A stretch of DNA of 64,000 nucleotides from Coffea arabica. Taxonomy: Eukaryota > Streptophyta > Magnoliopsida > Gentianales > Rubiaceae. Shown piece after piece: positions 48,812-60,264 of the stretch. The translations under genes and the position numbers were made by a program. Under the pieces are notes generated by a model. It saw nothing but the letters and a program-made list of their open reading frames with translations. It made no database searches and was not told where the DNA came from. How positions within the stretch are numbered: the stretch's first letter is position 1; each line of letters opens with the position of its first letter. The stretch is taken from assembly GCF_036785885.1 (NCBI RefSeq), contig NC_092317.1, positions 5,024,501-5,088,500 of the forward strand. The letters are read 5' to 3'.

Positions 48812-49282
48812 TGAAGAAGCACGGAACTTCCCCTGACCGATCTGACCTGATGAGCTCGGGGTGCCGATGGAAGAGCTGGTTCCAAGCCTGCAAAACAGAG
48901 GAGTGGACTTACGAGAGGGCCCTGAGGTGGTCCCCGAGGGCACTCCGACGGTCAAGTTAGTTTTCCGGTGAGTAGGGTTCCCGGGGATTAACTTAGTCAG
49001 AGTGGATTGAGCATCAGGAGTGAGCGTACCTTGGGCAATGGGTGTGTAGCACTATTTATACCTGGGCCAGAGTCCGACCTCCGTACGTTCCGGGACCTTC
49101 CTGATATAATCTCAATCCCGCGCCGAGCGGGATCTCCTCCGACCTCTGCGGGACGGTCTCCTGATCCCCCTGGAGCCCTAGCGGGGGTGCGGCCCAGGGC
49201 GGTCGCCAGGAGCCTGGGGCCGGAGCCCAGCTCGGCTATACCTGGGCTGCCACGTGTCTAGGCCCAGTACGGGGCCTCTGCA
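48812..49282 (-). repeat. 5' LTR of the TR-GAG element
   Basis: 471 bp, TG...CA bounded, 98.7 percent identical to the copy at 45838-46308. Confidence 0.93.
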
Positions 49283-49326
49283 GCCACCTTTTCCTCGTCA
49301 CTGCATCCGGAAATGTCCATCTCAGA

Positions 49327-49910
49327 TAGGCCTGTCAATGGGCCGGTCCGGGCTGAAATTCATTATTTCGAACCCGGACCCGGCATACCAAATCGGATCC
49401 GGATTCGATCCGTTTATCCGACGGGTCTTCTACTCTATGTTTCGGATCCGGATCCGGGTCTACCTCCGAAAAAAATTATGAAAATTTACAATTTCTAATA
49501 AAAATGAAAAAAAATATATTTGTACACTAATTTCTAACTAATACAAAAAAAAAAATCAAATAAGAAAATAAATCAAATTGACTTTACTCAAATACATCAT
49601 CCTAATCAAATTATATTAATAAATATACATATTTTAAGTTATTAATTCATTTATATCCAGATCCGGGTTTAATACGGGTCGGAATATTATATTCCGTATC
49701 CGACACATTTTTTTGTTTTACAAAATGGATCCGGATCCGGGTCCGGGTAACGAAATTAAATCCCTACCCATACTATATTCCGTATCCGATCCATTTTTTT
49801 GTTTGACAAAATGGATCCGGGTAACGGAATTAAATCTCTACCCATATCTGCAATAATTTCACGAATCCGGGGCGGGTCTGGGTATAGACCCGAACCGTTG
49901 ACCGGCCTAA
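49327..49910. mobile_element. MITE-like element rich in GGATCCGG motifs
   Basis: The ends TAGGCCTGTCAATGG (left) and TTAGGCCGGTCAACGG (reversed right) are imperfect inverted repeats. CTCAGATA and ATCAGATA flank it as a possible 8-bp target duplication with one mismatch, as hAT elements make. Internally it repeats GGATCCGGATCCGGGT-like text around an AT-rich centre. It has no coding capacity. Confidence 0.6.
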
Positions 49911-50181
49911 TATCAGATAACCAGTCATAGGCCGCTAGCTGTTCCGAAGTCCCATCAAAGGATGGCGGTGCCAGTTTCAGAAACTTGCATATCCCGTTTT
50001 GCTTGTGCAGTTCCCAAAGCCTGGTGTCCATTTCTTGCATCTTCTGCATCGTCACATGATCTTGCTGCTTGCACAGAGCATCAATGTTCTCTTGGGGAAG
50101 CAGACCAGTCTGCATAATTGAGGAGTCTACACATTGGAAGTCATTCAAGTGATCAGATCCCTTACAATGCTGTGATGTCAT
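49911..50181 (-). mobile_element. Remnant of an older gag-like LTR-retrotransposon segment (part 2)
   Basis: The minus strand carries a gag-like motif, PPSFDGTSEQLAAYDWL, resembling the start of retrotrans_gag domains. It is a degraded fossil interrupted by the MITE-like element at 49327-49910; the TR-GAG element separates it from the part at 45471-45837. Confidence 0.55.
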
Positions 50182-51992
50182 TTCAGCCTACATCCATGAT
50201 CCACTTGAAAAGTTATAGAGCATGAAAAATATTAGCAAAATGCCTTCCCTCCTTCAAAAAACAATACCATTAGAAAACTATTGAAAAAAGAAAGAAGGAA
50301 ATAAATAAAGAGAAATTACTAGTGGTAGGGGTGGTTGAACAGCCATTTTTCCCCGAAAAATTGCATCATTTTTTGTAATTATATTTTTTTATTATTATTA
50401 TTTTTATATACATCAAATTGCTATAGTAATTTTTCTACAAAAAATCCGAGAAAACCCAATCCAAACAACTATAAAGGTACCTGATCCCAAGTCCCTACTT
50501 ATGAACAAACTCCAGCTTACACAACATCTTATCTATTTGACATGCACGTAACTTTGTCTTGTAAGCCATGCCGTTTAAATCATCAAAATTCACCAGTAAA
50601 ATAAAGACTATTTTGCAAAGAAATGAGCCCCTAAGTATTTTGAAATACTAGTAGTCTAATCCACTTTCCACAATCTACAAAGTCCTCCATCAACTAAACC
50701 ATTCCCAAAAAAAAAAGTACTTAATTCAAAGCAAAACCCCTAAATTTTGATTGGAAATGCAAATATTGGTAGAATAACGTAGCAATATTATAATTAATAT
50801 CGCAAATCCACTCTAGCTGGAGAGTGTGAATGGAAGTCTGAGCTAAGTTAAAAAAAATGCAGGAACGAACTACTAGTGTAATCAATAATCTCGAAGTAAC
50901 AAGTGTTTCAGGTTCTCAATACGTTATGCTTGTGGGTTGTTTTTTTTTTTCACTTTTTTTTTGGATGAAATTGTGTGTTGGTTAAATACGTTAATTTCTT
51001 TTCTAGATCTTCAGGCTAATAAAATCTAAATTCTTGAAACCGGAAACCATTTTTTTTCGTTAAGAAAACAAACAAAATTTAAAGGCTGTATTATGTTCTT
51101 TAACCAAATCAGAATTTGATTTTTATCAGAATGATATCTTTCTATTCAGCTCAGTTGAAATAAATATGATTTCGATTCCAATCCAAATTTAATTTCGATA
51201 GAGAGCCAAATACAGTCTTATTTTGAGTTTGTTGAACATTTACAAGTGGACAACAAATATAAATTCTGACTATTTTTTTTTTGGCTGCTAGAAAAGATAT
51301 AAAATGGACAACAAAAAATAATTAAGAAAAAAAGAAAAAGATATATATAGGCTTTCCTTTAGCCCTGCTCCCCGCAAGCAAAAACGAATAGTCAAGCAAG
51401 CATTCAAGGCCTGCAACAAACCACCAATTTGGCAAATTTCTCGTTTTAGCTTATTCTGCTTTGAGCTTTTCGAAGTTTTGCAAAATCCCTTCACCTTTCT
51501 TACCCTTTCTTTCCCAAAACCCTCCTCAACTGTGACTTGTTTGTGGGAGACAGAGCACGGAGGAAGAAAAAGGTCTGGCCTTTGTCCAGGCCGATTAATG
51601 CTGAAAACCCAAACAAAGCGGCAAAGCTAGCTATAAAAGCAAAGAGATTGAATGTGGTTGGGCCCGTTATTCCTGTTAATTTCTAGTGTATAGAAATCTA
51701 TCTGAATCATATTGTATTGGGTTTGAATTTTTTTTTTTTTGGATAGCAAGCTAAATGATAATAAAGATTGCATTTTTATGGGGTCAAACTTGGTTTCTCT
51801 GCATCAATTCACCGTTCTGAATTCTGGGTTTTTCATGTTTTCAATTATATTTGCGGTTTTTTTATTTTGGAAAATTCGTTGTATTTTTGCTCGTTAAATT
51901 TTAATGTTTTCCTTCTCCATGTGGGTTTCGTTTGTTGGTTTTATTGATGTTGGGGTTTCAAAGCAGCTATATTTTGGTTTGTAATTTCACGT
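50182..51992. other. AT-rich spacer and PEX3 upstream region
   Basis: No gene is recognised. A TATA box (CTATAAAAGC, 51631-51640) lies about 355 bases before the PEX3 start codon and could serve it, giving a long leader that may contain a leader intron. T-runs and A-runs are frequent. Confidence 0.45.
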
Positions 51993-54900
51993 ATGCTTGG
52001 TAATTTTCTTGATTTGTACAGGGATTTTTGGAGAAGGCACAAGAGGAAGGTCTATATTACACTTGGAGTTTTAGGAAGTGGATATTTCTTATACAAGCTT
52101 TATGATGCTCATAGGAGAAGGATCTCTGATCTGGAGAGAGAACTCGCTACTGAAAGGGAAAACGATGAACTTGTTAAGGCCCAGTTAAGCATCAAATAAC
52201 ACAAAATATTGCATGTTCTGTTTTATTGTTGTATTGCAATGTTGCAAAGAATAAGTTTGACAAAATCCTGCTCAAAAAAGAAAAAATAAGTTTAACGAAA
52301 TCTTTTTTTTATGGGAATTTTATTTGATGGACAGAATGCAAGAACACTTCGAGAATGTACAAAGGATTGCTGATTCGACAACATTGCCGCATGTGATGCA
52401 ATACTTAAGTACTCGGGTAGCTGAAGAGTTAGACCTTGCTCCCTTGACTGAGAGGTTAATGCGAGGGAAAGGTCAACCAAACACACTAACAGCTGCAGAG
52501 AAACTTGAGCTGTGGGATAGACTCAAAATACTAAGTAAGAGTTGCAGTGTCTTTTTCTCTCCTGTTGAGATGCAGCTTGCATTTTGTTTTGCCATGGAAC
52601 GGTAAAGCATTGTACTTGGCTGAAATTTGAGTCTCTGTCATTTTCCAGGTTTTACGAGAATGGTCTTGTCTGTTTGGGCAATGACAACTCTAAACTTATT
52701 TATTAGAGTTCAAGTCAATATACTAGGGAGGCATCTCTATATTGACACTGCCCGTGGACTTGGGAATTCTCATCTACTTGTAAGTACTTCTTTTCCAGTG
52801 TAAGAAAATTTGTATGTAGAAAATGTTGATTCACTTTGTAAAATTTTTTGAGTTTCGGTTCTCAAATCTGAAAAAATCTAGCCAATAGATGAATGCGATT
52901 TTAGAATAATGGGAGGATTAAATACTATGTAAAAAGATAGTTGTTGATATTCTAATAAACTGGATCAGTTATGCCATTGATTGCTAACTGTGGAGGAGGG
53001 GTTCAGACTTGTGCTCTGTGTTGATCCTTTTGTGTCTCATGAAGACTCGCGTTTCAAAACTTTGTGGTGATCCATTCCTTTCCAATGGTTTCCTTTACTC
53101 CATTAACCACATATCTTTTTGTGCTTGTTTATAAAAGATCTTGTTACACTCAATAGTTGAAGGTCATTAATTACCAGTTCCTCTATGTACTTTTCTTTTT
53201 CTTGTTAATGAATCTCTTTGCTCCAGACTTGCAATTCTTAAGTGTAAATCACAGTAGCTTTGACATGTTCTCAAAGAAGATAGAAAATATGAAAGTACTC
53301 TTATACTCTCTTTACTAATTACTACATACTTGGCCAAATTTGACCAAAATTTTGGCTGAACTTTAGAAATGTGAAGTTCACCGATAACAGGTAGTGATCT
53401 TTTTGAAAGGCACGGTATACAGAAATGGCATATCATTTCATTTTTTGAAGTCATGTAATGTAGTGTAATCAATCAAAACCTCCCCTTTGACCATAAGGAG
53501 AACAACCACAGCGAGTGGCTGATGGGTCCATCATAATTCACTCAAAAACTCCGCCCATCTGATTCTCTTACCTAAACCAACCTACCTCCTTCTCTGCCGT
53601 GCCTTCCGCCTTATCATGCAACCTACATGTGGATCCCTGCCTGCTCATCATAAAATTATTTAAATCTCTTCCACCATTATCAAATTTATTTACATTCAAC
53701 ATAGGATAGTGACACCACACCCTAACTTGTAAATTAAATGTTCATTTTTTTTGTACATGGGTACAAATGGATATAAAAAAAAAATTAAGAATGCCCATAC
53801 GTATAAACCATTCACTGAAAATGAAAGCGTTTAGATGGCTTGACTAGGTACTCTCCTTCTGTTATGTCATGTGGAACCATCCAACCAAGTTGACTTAGCA
53901 GCTTCAAAACTTCAATATTTTGTTCCCCCTCATATAGTGGAAGAATCACCATGTGTTAGCGTCCTGAAATTTAACCGTCTTTTACATGACTCCCATACCA
54001 TAGCATCTCTTTCTATCATGGATTTGTTTTATATGTTTCCTGAAGTGAAGAATGCAAAATCGAATAAATTGGAGAGGAATTGGACTCTGCAGGTCATCAG
54101 GGACCAGCAATCCTGGCCCACAACTTTTGCTTTTTGTGGAAATTATCACAGAACACTGTAATTTATCCATTCTTTCATGAAAACATACAAAATTGAAGCC
54201 CATACTAAACGACCATATGAATTTGTCAAAAAATATTACAAAATTGTCAAATCTAGGACATGTGAAGAATGTTAGAAACTGAAAGTCATCGGATGCCCAT
54301 AACGACCTTGTATTTTCATTTCCTTCTTACTGCCTTTTCCCTTTTCCTATCATAATTGATCAAGTTAGTTAGCATGACTCAACCAATTATAATTGACTGA
54401 GGTACCTTATTTAGTAGTATGTATTTTAGTAAATGCTTTTGCCGATTTTAGTTGATATTTAACAAAAAGATTTTTTTTTCCTTTTTATAACTAAAAACTG
54501 ATGTGATTGGGGAAATTTGGTGTTGGGAAGATGAGGGGACAAATGAATAGTCCAAAAAGACATGCAGAAAAGGAACCTGGTTTCGTACCTCTTTACGTTT
54601 CTTTTGGTAGGCAAATCCCACCGACACTGCAGATCCTGTCAGAATTTCTTTTTGGGTGTTACCTTTTTGACAAACTGGTGCTTAACATAATCCATAACAG
54701 GATTTATTGTCATTTGTCAGGATGTGGACTGTAAAACTTTAGCATTGCTGTTCTCATATATTGTTAGTGAGTTTCATGAATGAATGGCTATATTTTTAAC
54801 CTGGAGGTGGGATAAATTTATTACACTATGCTCTTGCTTATGTTAATCCCATGATGAACTTAAGACTAACCTGACTCCACGGGGTTTGATTAGCAGAGGC

Positions 54901-57212
54901 TGTACTACTTATTCATTTGTATTCCCGCAGGGGAGGGTGGGGGGAGGGATGTAACGTAATACAAACACACTATCACCGCCAATGTTAGCAAGTTTTTTTG
55001 TGTTCAAGTTAATAAGTTGTATCAAGTACAAGAAATTGGTGGTTAGCTTTTGAAAGCATTTGAGCTTGCATTTTGTCATAAAGCATAGAGTTTTACACTT
55101 TCTGTGTCTAATTTTTAGTGGCTCTGTGCATTGACATACTTTGCTTTCAGTGACGTGACATTTCTGATACAATTTTACCAGTTGTCTGCCAGCCACCTTG
55201 TAGTCATTACTGCCTAGTGATTGAGATTGAGTACTCTTCTAATAGCTAACATCTGTAGCATTATATTAGTTACTTAGAAATGACAGTTGTGGCTCTTGTT
55301 AGACTCTGGTTTTAATCACATTCTATTATGGGAATTGAGTTCCTCTGGAAAATGGTGGGGTTGACACTCTTTGGGATCTCTTGCGTGCTATTACTATGAG
55401 TAAGATTGGTGTGTGTCCTGAAACTTAAATGGCATTGATGTAATTAAAGAGCATCCGGGTCAAATGAGCTCCTTGTATGGTCTCAAGCATCTAGGGACTT
55501 GTTAACCAAATTGAGGTTGTTCAATTTTCTTCCTGGCATGGGCTTCATGCTCATTGGAGCTTCTTTTTCTTTTTCCAGGACGAAGCTGATCTCATAGATA
55601 GAAACGATGAGCAACGGTTTCTAGCCATTGCAGATTTCCTTTCCAATTATGAAATACCAACATTGATTGCCAGCATTGAGGCAGCCACTTCTGAAGTGCT
55701 CAAGGGGTAAGACATATCCTACTATTTGTTGTCTAACATGTGTTTCAACCTTGACTGCAGTACTGCTTCTAGGATTAGATTAAGAAAACCAATGCTGATG
55801 CCAGTCAACCAGATTCTGCTTACTACTGTTGTCTGTCACTTGTGCACGTGCAAAAATCAGAGAGAGGAGTGTTTGATGCTACTAGATTTCCATTTGGACT
55901 AAGTGGGCTACTTGAGGTCACATTGCCCAAATGCAATTAATGAATAGACTGGTATTTTGTGCTATACTGTGGTAAAGGAGAAAAGTACTTTAACCAGTTT
56001 ATCTGACTTGTTTGTGTTTAATATTCTATGTTGCATCCTTTACCTTCTTCATGTATTCATCCTTTAATAGTTTACCTTTGATCCTGTAGACATGAAAAAC
56101 AATGTATTGCTCGCCATAATAAACCAGAATAAAAACGTGAAATATGGTTTTGCATGCTGAGTTTCCTATAGAGCTTCTGGAGACCCTGGTTAAAGTTCTT
56201 GATTACCACAATGGCCTCTAACATGCCATAAATGTAGGACCTTTGAGTAACAAAAAAGATCTGTCACAGTCAAGTTTTCTCCTGGTAACTCTTACGCATA
56301 AGATAACCATTTTTGCAGCTTTGCTCATTTTGCAGCTTTGCTATTAAGATTTTAGGATTTTTATTTACTAAGTGTTATATTCTCTGAAGTTACAGGCATC
56401 TTTGATTGACTAATTGGCTTATTACTTGCAGAAAACAGTTGAAGGATTACTTCAACAGTTCTGTACTACGTGAAACTATTGTGCAGATATTGGACACATT
56501 CATGAGCATGGGAAATCCTCGTCAGTGGTTAGGCTACTTGATTCCGGAGGACAATAGGATATACAAATTGGTTGAACCCTCTGGAAGTGGGAATGAAGTT
56601 CATTCGCATGCTAGCAAGTTCGAACAACTTACAGAGGAGACACGTGCAGTGTTATCAAGGTTGATCATTCTCTTCATTATATAACAATTTATTAAGTACT
56701 AATAGAAGTAAGAAAGGACATCATCTCATCTCTGGTTACTGAAAATTCAATCAAGGCATATTGCAGTTGATAAACATCTGTCAATCCAACTGAATTTACC
56801 ATTTGCATGGCCATGAGTTTGTTCCTCAAAGCTACAGCCACCCCATTATGAGCGTTACTAAATAACTCCATGTCTTGTATTGTTTGTCAAATTTGATGAA
56901 GTCTGTTAGTGCGAATAAACTTTGCCTTCTAACTTGGATTGTGCGATTCCTCATTTATTTTGCGGTGTTCTTGTTCTTAGTGCTGAATTTGGGAATATTC
57001 TTGACATCTCATTGAAAGTTGCGGTGGATGCAATCGCTGAGGAAATAGATATCCAGTCAGCAATCCCTCTAGCGAAACTTCTGCCTCGAATAGCTCAGAT
57101 GGGCCAGATTCTGCTGGAGGAACCAAATAGGCAAAGGTATATCCAGATCATCCGAAACACACCAGAAGTTGAGCTATTTTTCACAGTCCTATACTCAAGC
57201 ATGCCGTCTTGA
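51993..57212 (+). CDS. PEX3: Peroxin-3, peroxisomal membrane protein import receptor
   Basis: Six exons join in phase: 51993-52183, 52335-52534, 52649-52779, 55579-55706, 56432-56659 and 56981-57212, giving 369 residues (family about 365-375). The basic N-terminus RDFWRRHKRK precedes a membrane anchor (KVYITLGVLGSGYFLYKLYD, residues about 20-40). Conserved blocks follow: TTLPHVMQYLSTRVAEELDL, LWDRLKIL, TRMVLSVWAMTTL and RVQVNILGRHLYIDTARGL. Family knowledge: PEX3 anchors PEX19 at the peroxisome or ER membrane so that membrane proteins can insert. Start choice: homologues usually have only a few residues before RDFW, so the first residues MLGNFLDLY are uncertain and a spliced alternative start is possible. 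The 2.8-kb third intron contains no recognisable gene. Confidence 0.95.
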
Positions 57213-60200
57213 TAGTAGTGTAGCTCATTGATATGCAATTCTTGAACTTTTTCTGCTTCAAAACAGAGCAATAGTGTAATTGTATGTTAGAGAAGGTGCA
57301 TGGTTCTCTAGAGTCGAGAACTTCTGAACAAAATAACAAGAGAGGTGGAGATAATGGGCATTTGTTAGATTTTGCTCCAGTTGTATTTTGTCATTGTTAT
57401 AGTAGCTGCCCAAGTATTGTGGGGTATTGATGATAGTTGTTGTGTCAGGAAAAAAGAAGGGCTTGGTAAATCATTTGTTTTTTTTCATTACTAACGAAGA
57501 GATTGTCGAATTTCACTTCGTGCTGGCTAATTCAATCTATAGGTGAATTTGGTGTAAACTTGTGCAATTACTGACAGGTTAACGAGAAGTTACCTCATTC
57601 ATCAATCAGTACCTGAAAAATTTTTACTCTTTTTACAATATATATGTAAAATACTTGCCCTGTTTATATTTCAAAATTTTGTGGGAAGTTTTCAAATCAC
57701 TGTGGAAATGATTAGAGATAGATAATCATGGTTTCCTGCAAAGAAACGCTTTCGTTTCCTGATACTATCATATCATGAAGTCATGCAAATGAATGTAGCT
57801 TAAATTCTTGAAAATGCAAGGAACCTAAAAAAGCAAAAGAACTATTATTTTGTGAGCCTGGAAACGTAATTTACAGTCCAGTGTTGTATCAGCTGAATTC
57901 TAGCTGAAGAACACGATTACGTTAAACAAAAAAGATCACTGTTTTCTCAAGCAGATTACTAGTTCTAAATTCTACCAAGAGAGAATATGGGCATATAAGC
58001 AAATGATTCCAATAACAGTCTGTGTTGAACAAGATGGCCATGTCGAACGACAAGAGATATTGCTGATTATCCCAATAAATCAGCATGCATCAGTTGACCA
58101 ACAAGCATATGCATATAACGCAACTTATAAGAAAACAAGCTTTTTCATGTTTATTAATCTGGATCCTCTAGGGATCAGAAAGGGTGAAGGAAACCCTTCA
58201 GTCCAAGACAAGACAGCAAGAATCGACCCCGGCTCCTGCATCATTGGATCAGAAACACATCCATCAAAATCTTGCATGCTTCCATGCCTCCAACGTTAAT
58301 CACTGAATCGATGTGCTCATGAGCCAACGAGTCAGCAGCAGAGGTCGATCTCCAACCCCAACCATCTTGGTTGGACGGATGGAGTTTCCTCCGCCCACAC
58401 TACTAGTGTTTAGTCCTCTCTATCCTCAACGAAACATTAAGGTTAGGAAGCTAATGGATGAGATTAAGCTGTACTAACTGCAAAGGATTGTACAATGAAT
58501 GCGGAAGTTTGAGGCACACGGGATTCGCTTATAAACATGTAAAAGTCAATAAGCGCCCCTTGTTTCTCGCATGATTTCAAGGAAAAACTTCTGTGCCTTT
58601 TCCTTTACATTTCAACATTTGCTGTGGCGTCTTATCATGGCTTTCCTAGCTAACAGGTCATATAAACTACATATTCCTTTTTTTGTTTATTTTGCTTTTC
58701 TCTTGCTTTTTCTCGTGGTTGGTCCGGTTTTAGGTGTTGATGACCACGGATCCATCACAGAATTGCTGCTCTTGTTGTCATGATCACTACGTGTTTTATC
58801 CAAAACATTCAAAGCTGGTTGGCTTCTGGGGGCCATCTTCTAGTTGACGTTTTGATTTGCTTTGTATCCTAAAACCTTAAACTATTGCAGGATTTGACTC
58901 ATGAGTGAAGGGCCAACAAATTGCCACAACCAACATGCCTATATTTTACTGATGCAAACCTAAAATGTGCTTTTGAGCTGGTTGCTTAATGGTTGAATGC
59001 CTGTATATTCAGAATATGTTTCAAAAGCTGATTTAAAAATATATATGCCTTTGATCTTTAAACATCAACATCTGCAGATTCCTGGTCCGATCTTTAAGAT
59101 GACAAAGTCATGTGATATGGCGGTAATTGACCAAATGGGAAGACAAGGTTCAGTTCTGCAGGAAAAACCACTGATGGATGAGGGAAAAATGCAAGACATT
59201 GATACCTTGAACCTGCCTCGTAAACATATATTCTATCTCAAAAGGCCAAAAAGATAAAAGTGTCGAGCTAGCTGGCATTTTTCCAGCAATTTTAATGAGC
59301 TATCTGGCTGTCTAGGGAAATTCTTCTACCCAAATCCTGAATCTAGAAGATTAACAGGAAACTAACTTATTGCTGTTACAATTCTTTCTTCCTTCCTTCC
59401 TTGTCTTTGGTTGATGATTTGGGATGATTTTGACCACATATTACTCCAGGTTCATGCAAAACAACGTACATGAAGAGATTGTTTAAAATCCTACCACTTA
59501 TATTATACCTCTTTCCCTTATCCTTCTTTTCACCAATACATACTATACTAGGAAAGGCTAGACCAACTACAAGAACATTAGCTCATATAAGGTGTTGCTA
59601 TCCATTTGAAAAAAGCCAAGATCCAAGAAAGTTGATTTATTATATCTTGGTCATTATTATTCTCAAACAAAATCATTGGTAAGGCTTATGTTTCGTGTCT
59701 TGCTGTTTTGTTTGTGGAATTTGACAAACAAAAAACAAAAAATGGTGTTTGTTAAAATTGTTCGTGTTTTTCAATAAAGAAAAACATTTATGAACATGAG
59801 ATTTACATTTAAGACACCAAATTGTTGTTTTTAACTATTTAATGAGAAATCAAGATTGTCAATTGTTGATTTATCTTCACTCAACTATTATTTATTATCC
59901 CACATTATCTCACTTCATTCTAATTGACAACTATCACCTAATGAAAATCTAGTTGTTAGCCGAACTCAACACATACAAAGCTCACACAATTATTTGTAGG
60001 ATTTTAAAATGTGTATATATAATAATAAGTAAAAGATACATTATTTAATTAAGAAAATATTGCTTAAAGATAAATATTAGAAGGCTATACTTGCAATATT
60101 AGATCATTAGATGGCTTAATGAAAAAACTAATGGGGCCTCAATTAATAATATATCCAAAAAAATGGGGAGGTAAATATAATTTTAAGTTAATATACTTTG

Positions 60201-60264
60201 CCGCCCCGCATCCAAACGGCAGCATATCTTTAGACACTGAGAAGGTTGGGGTTTTAGAGAAGCA
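57213..60264. other. Long spacer between PEX3 and SPF27
   Basis: The first 250 bases are probably the PEX3 3' UTR. Several small open frames (58003-58299, 58571-58783, 58997-59257, 59470-59682) show no known domain and no consistent splice pattern. A short TTCC repeat occurs near 59388-59403. I see no supported gene. Confidence 0.5.

Larger units (their letters stand above)
45838..49282 (-). mobile_element. TR-GAG non-autonomous LTR retrotransposon (Ty3/gypsy-related)
   Basis: A 3445-bp element lies between 5-bp target duplications GCCAC (45833-45837 and 49283-49287). LTRs at 45838-46308 and 48812-49282 are each 471 bp, TG...CA bounded, and differ at 6 positions (1.3 percent). At a rate of 1.3e-8 per site per year, that means about half a million years. 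Sense is the minus strand: a primer-binding site starting TGGCGCC lies next to the right LTR, then a GAG-coding region, then a tandem repeat array, then a purine-rich AGGGGGCTAG tract before the left LTR. There is no pol region. The gag looks broken, with about two interruptions. GAG-only short elements of this design are the plant TR-GAG class. It is structurally complete at its ends. Confidence 0.92.

Noticed and set aside
48221-48836. Plus-strand open frames of 157-197 residues
   Set aside because: They are antisense shadows of the GC-rich gag region of the TR-GAG element.
53871-54161. 96-residue open frame in the third PEX3 intron
   Set aside because: It lies in an intron with correct flanking splice phases, has no recognised domain and no sign of its own promoter.
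58003-58299. 98-residue open frame downstream of PEX3
   Set aside because: No recognisable domain or splice pattern; length is within chance expectation for this region.
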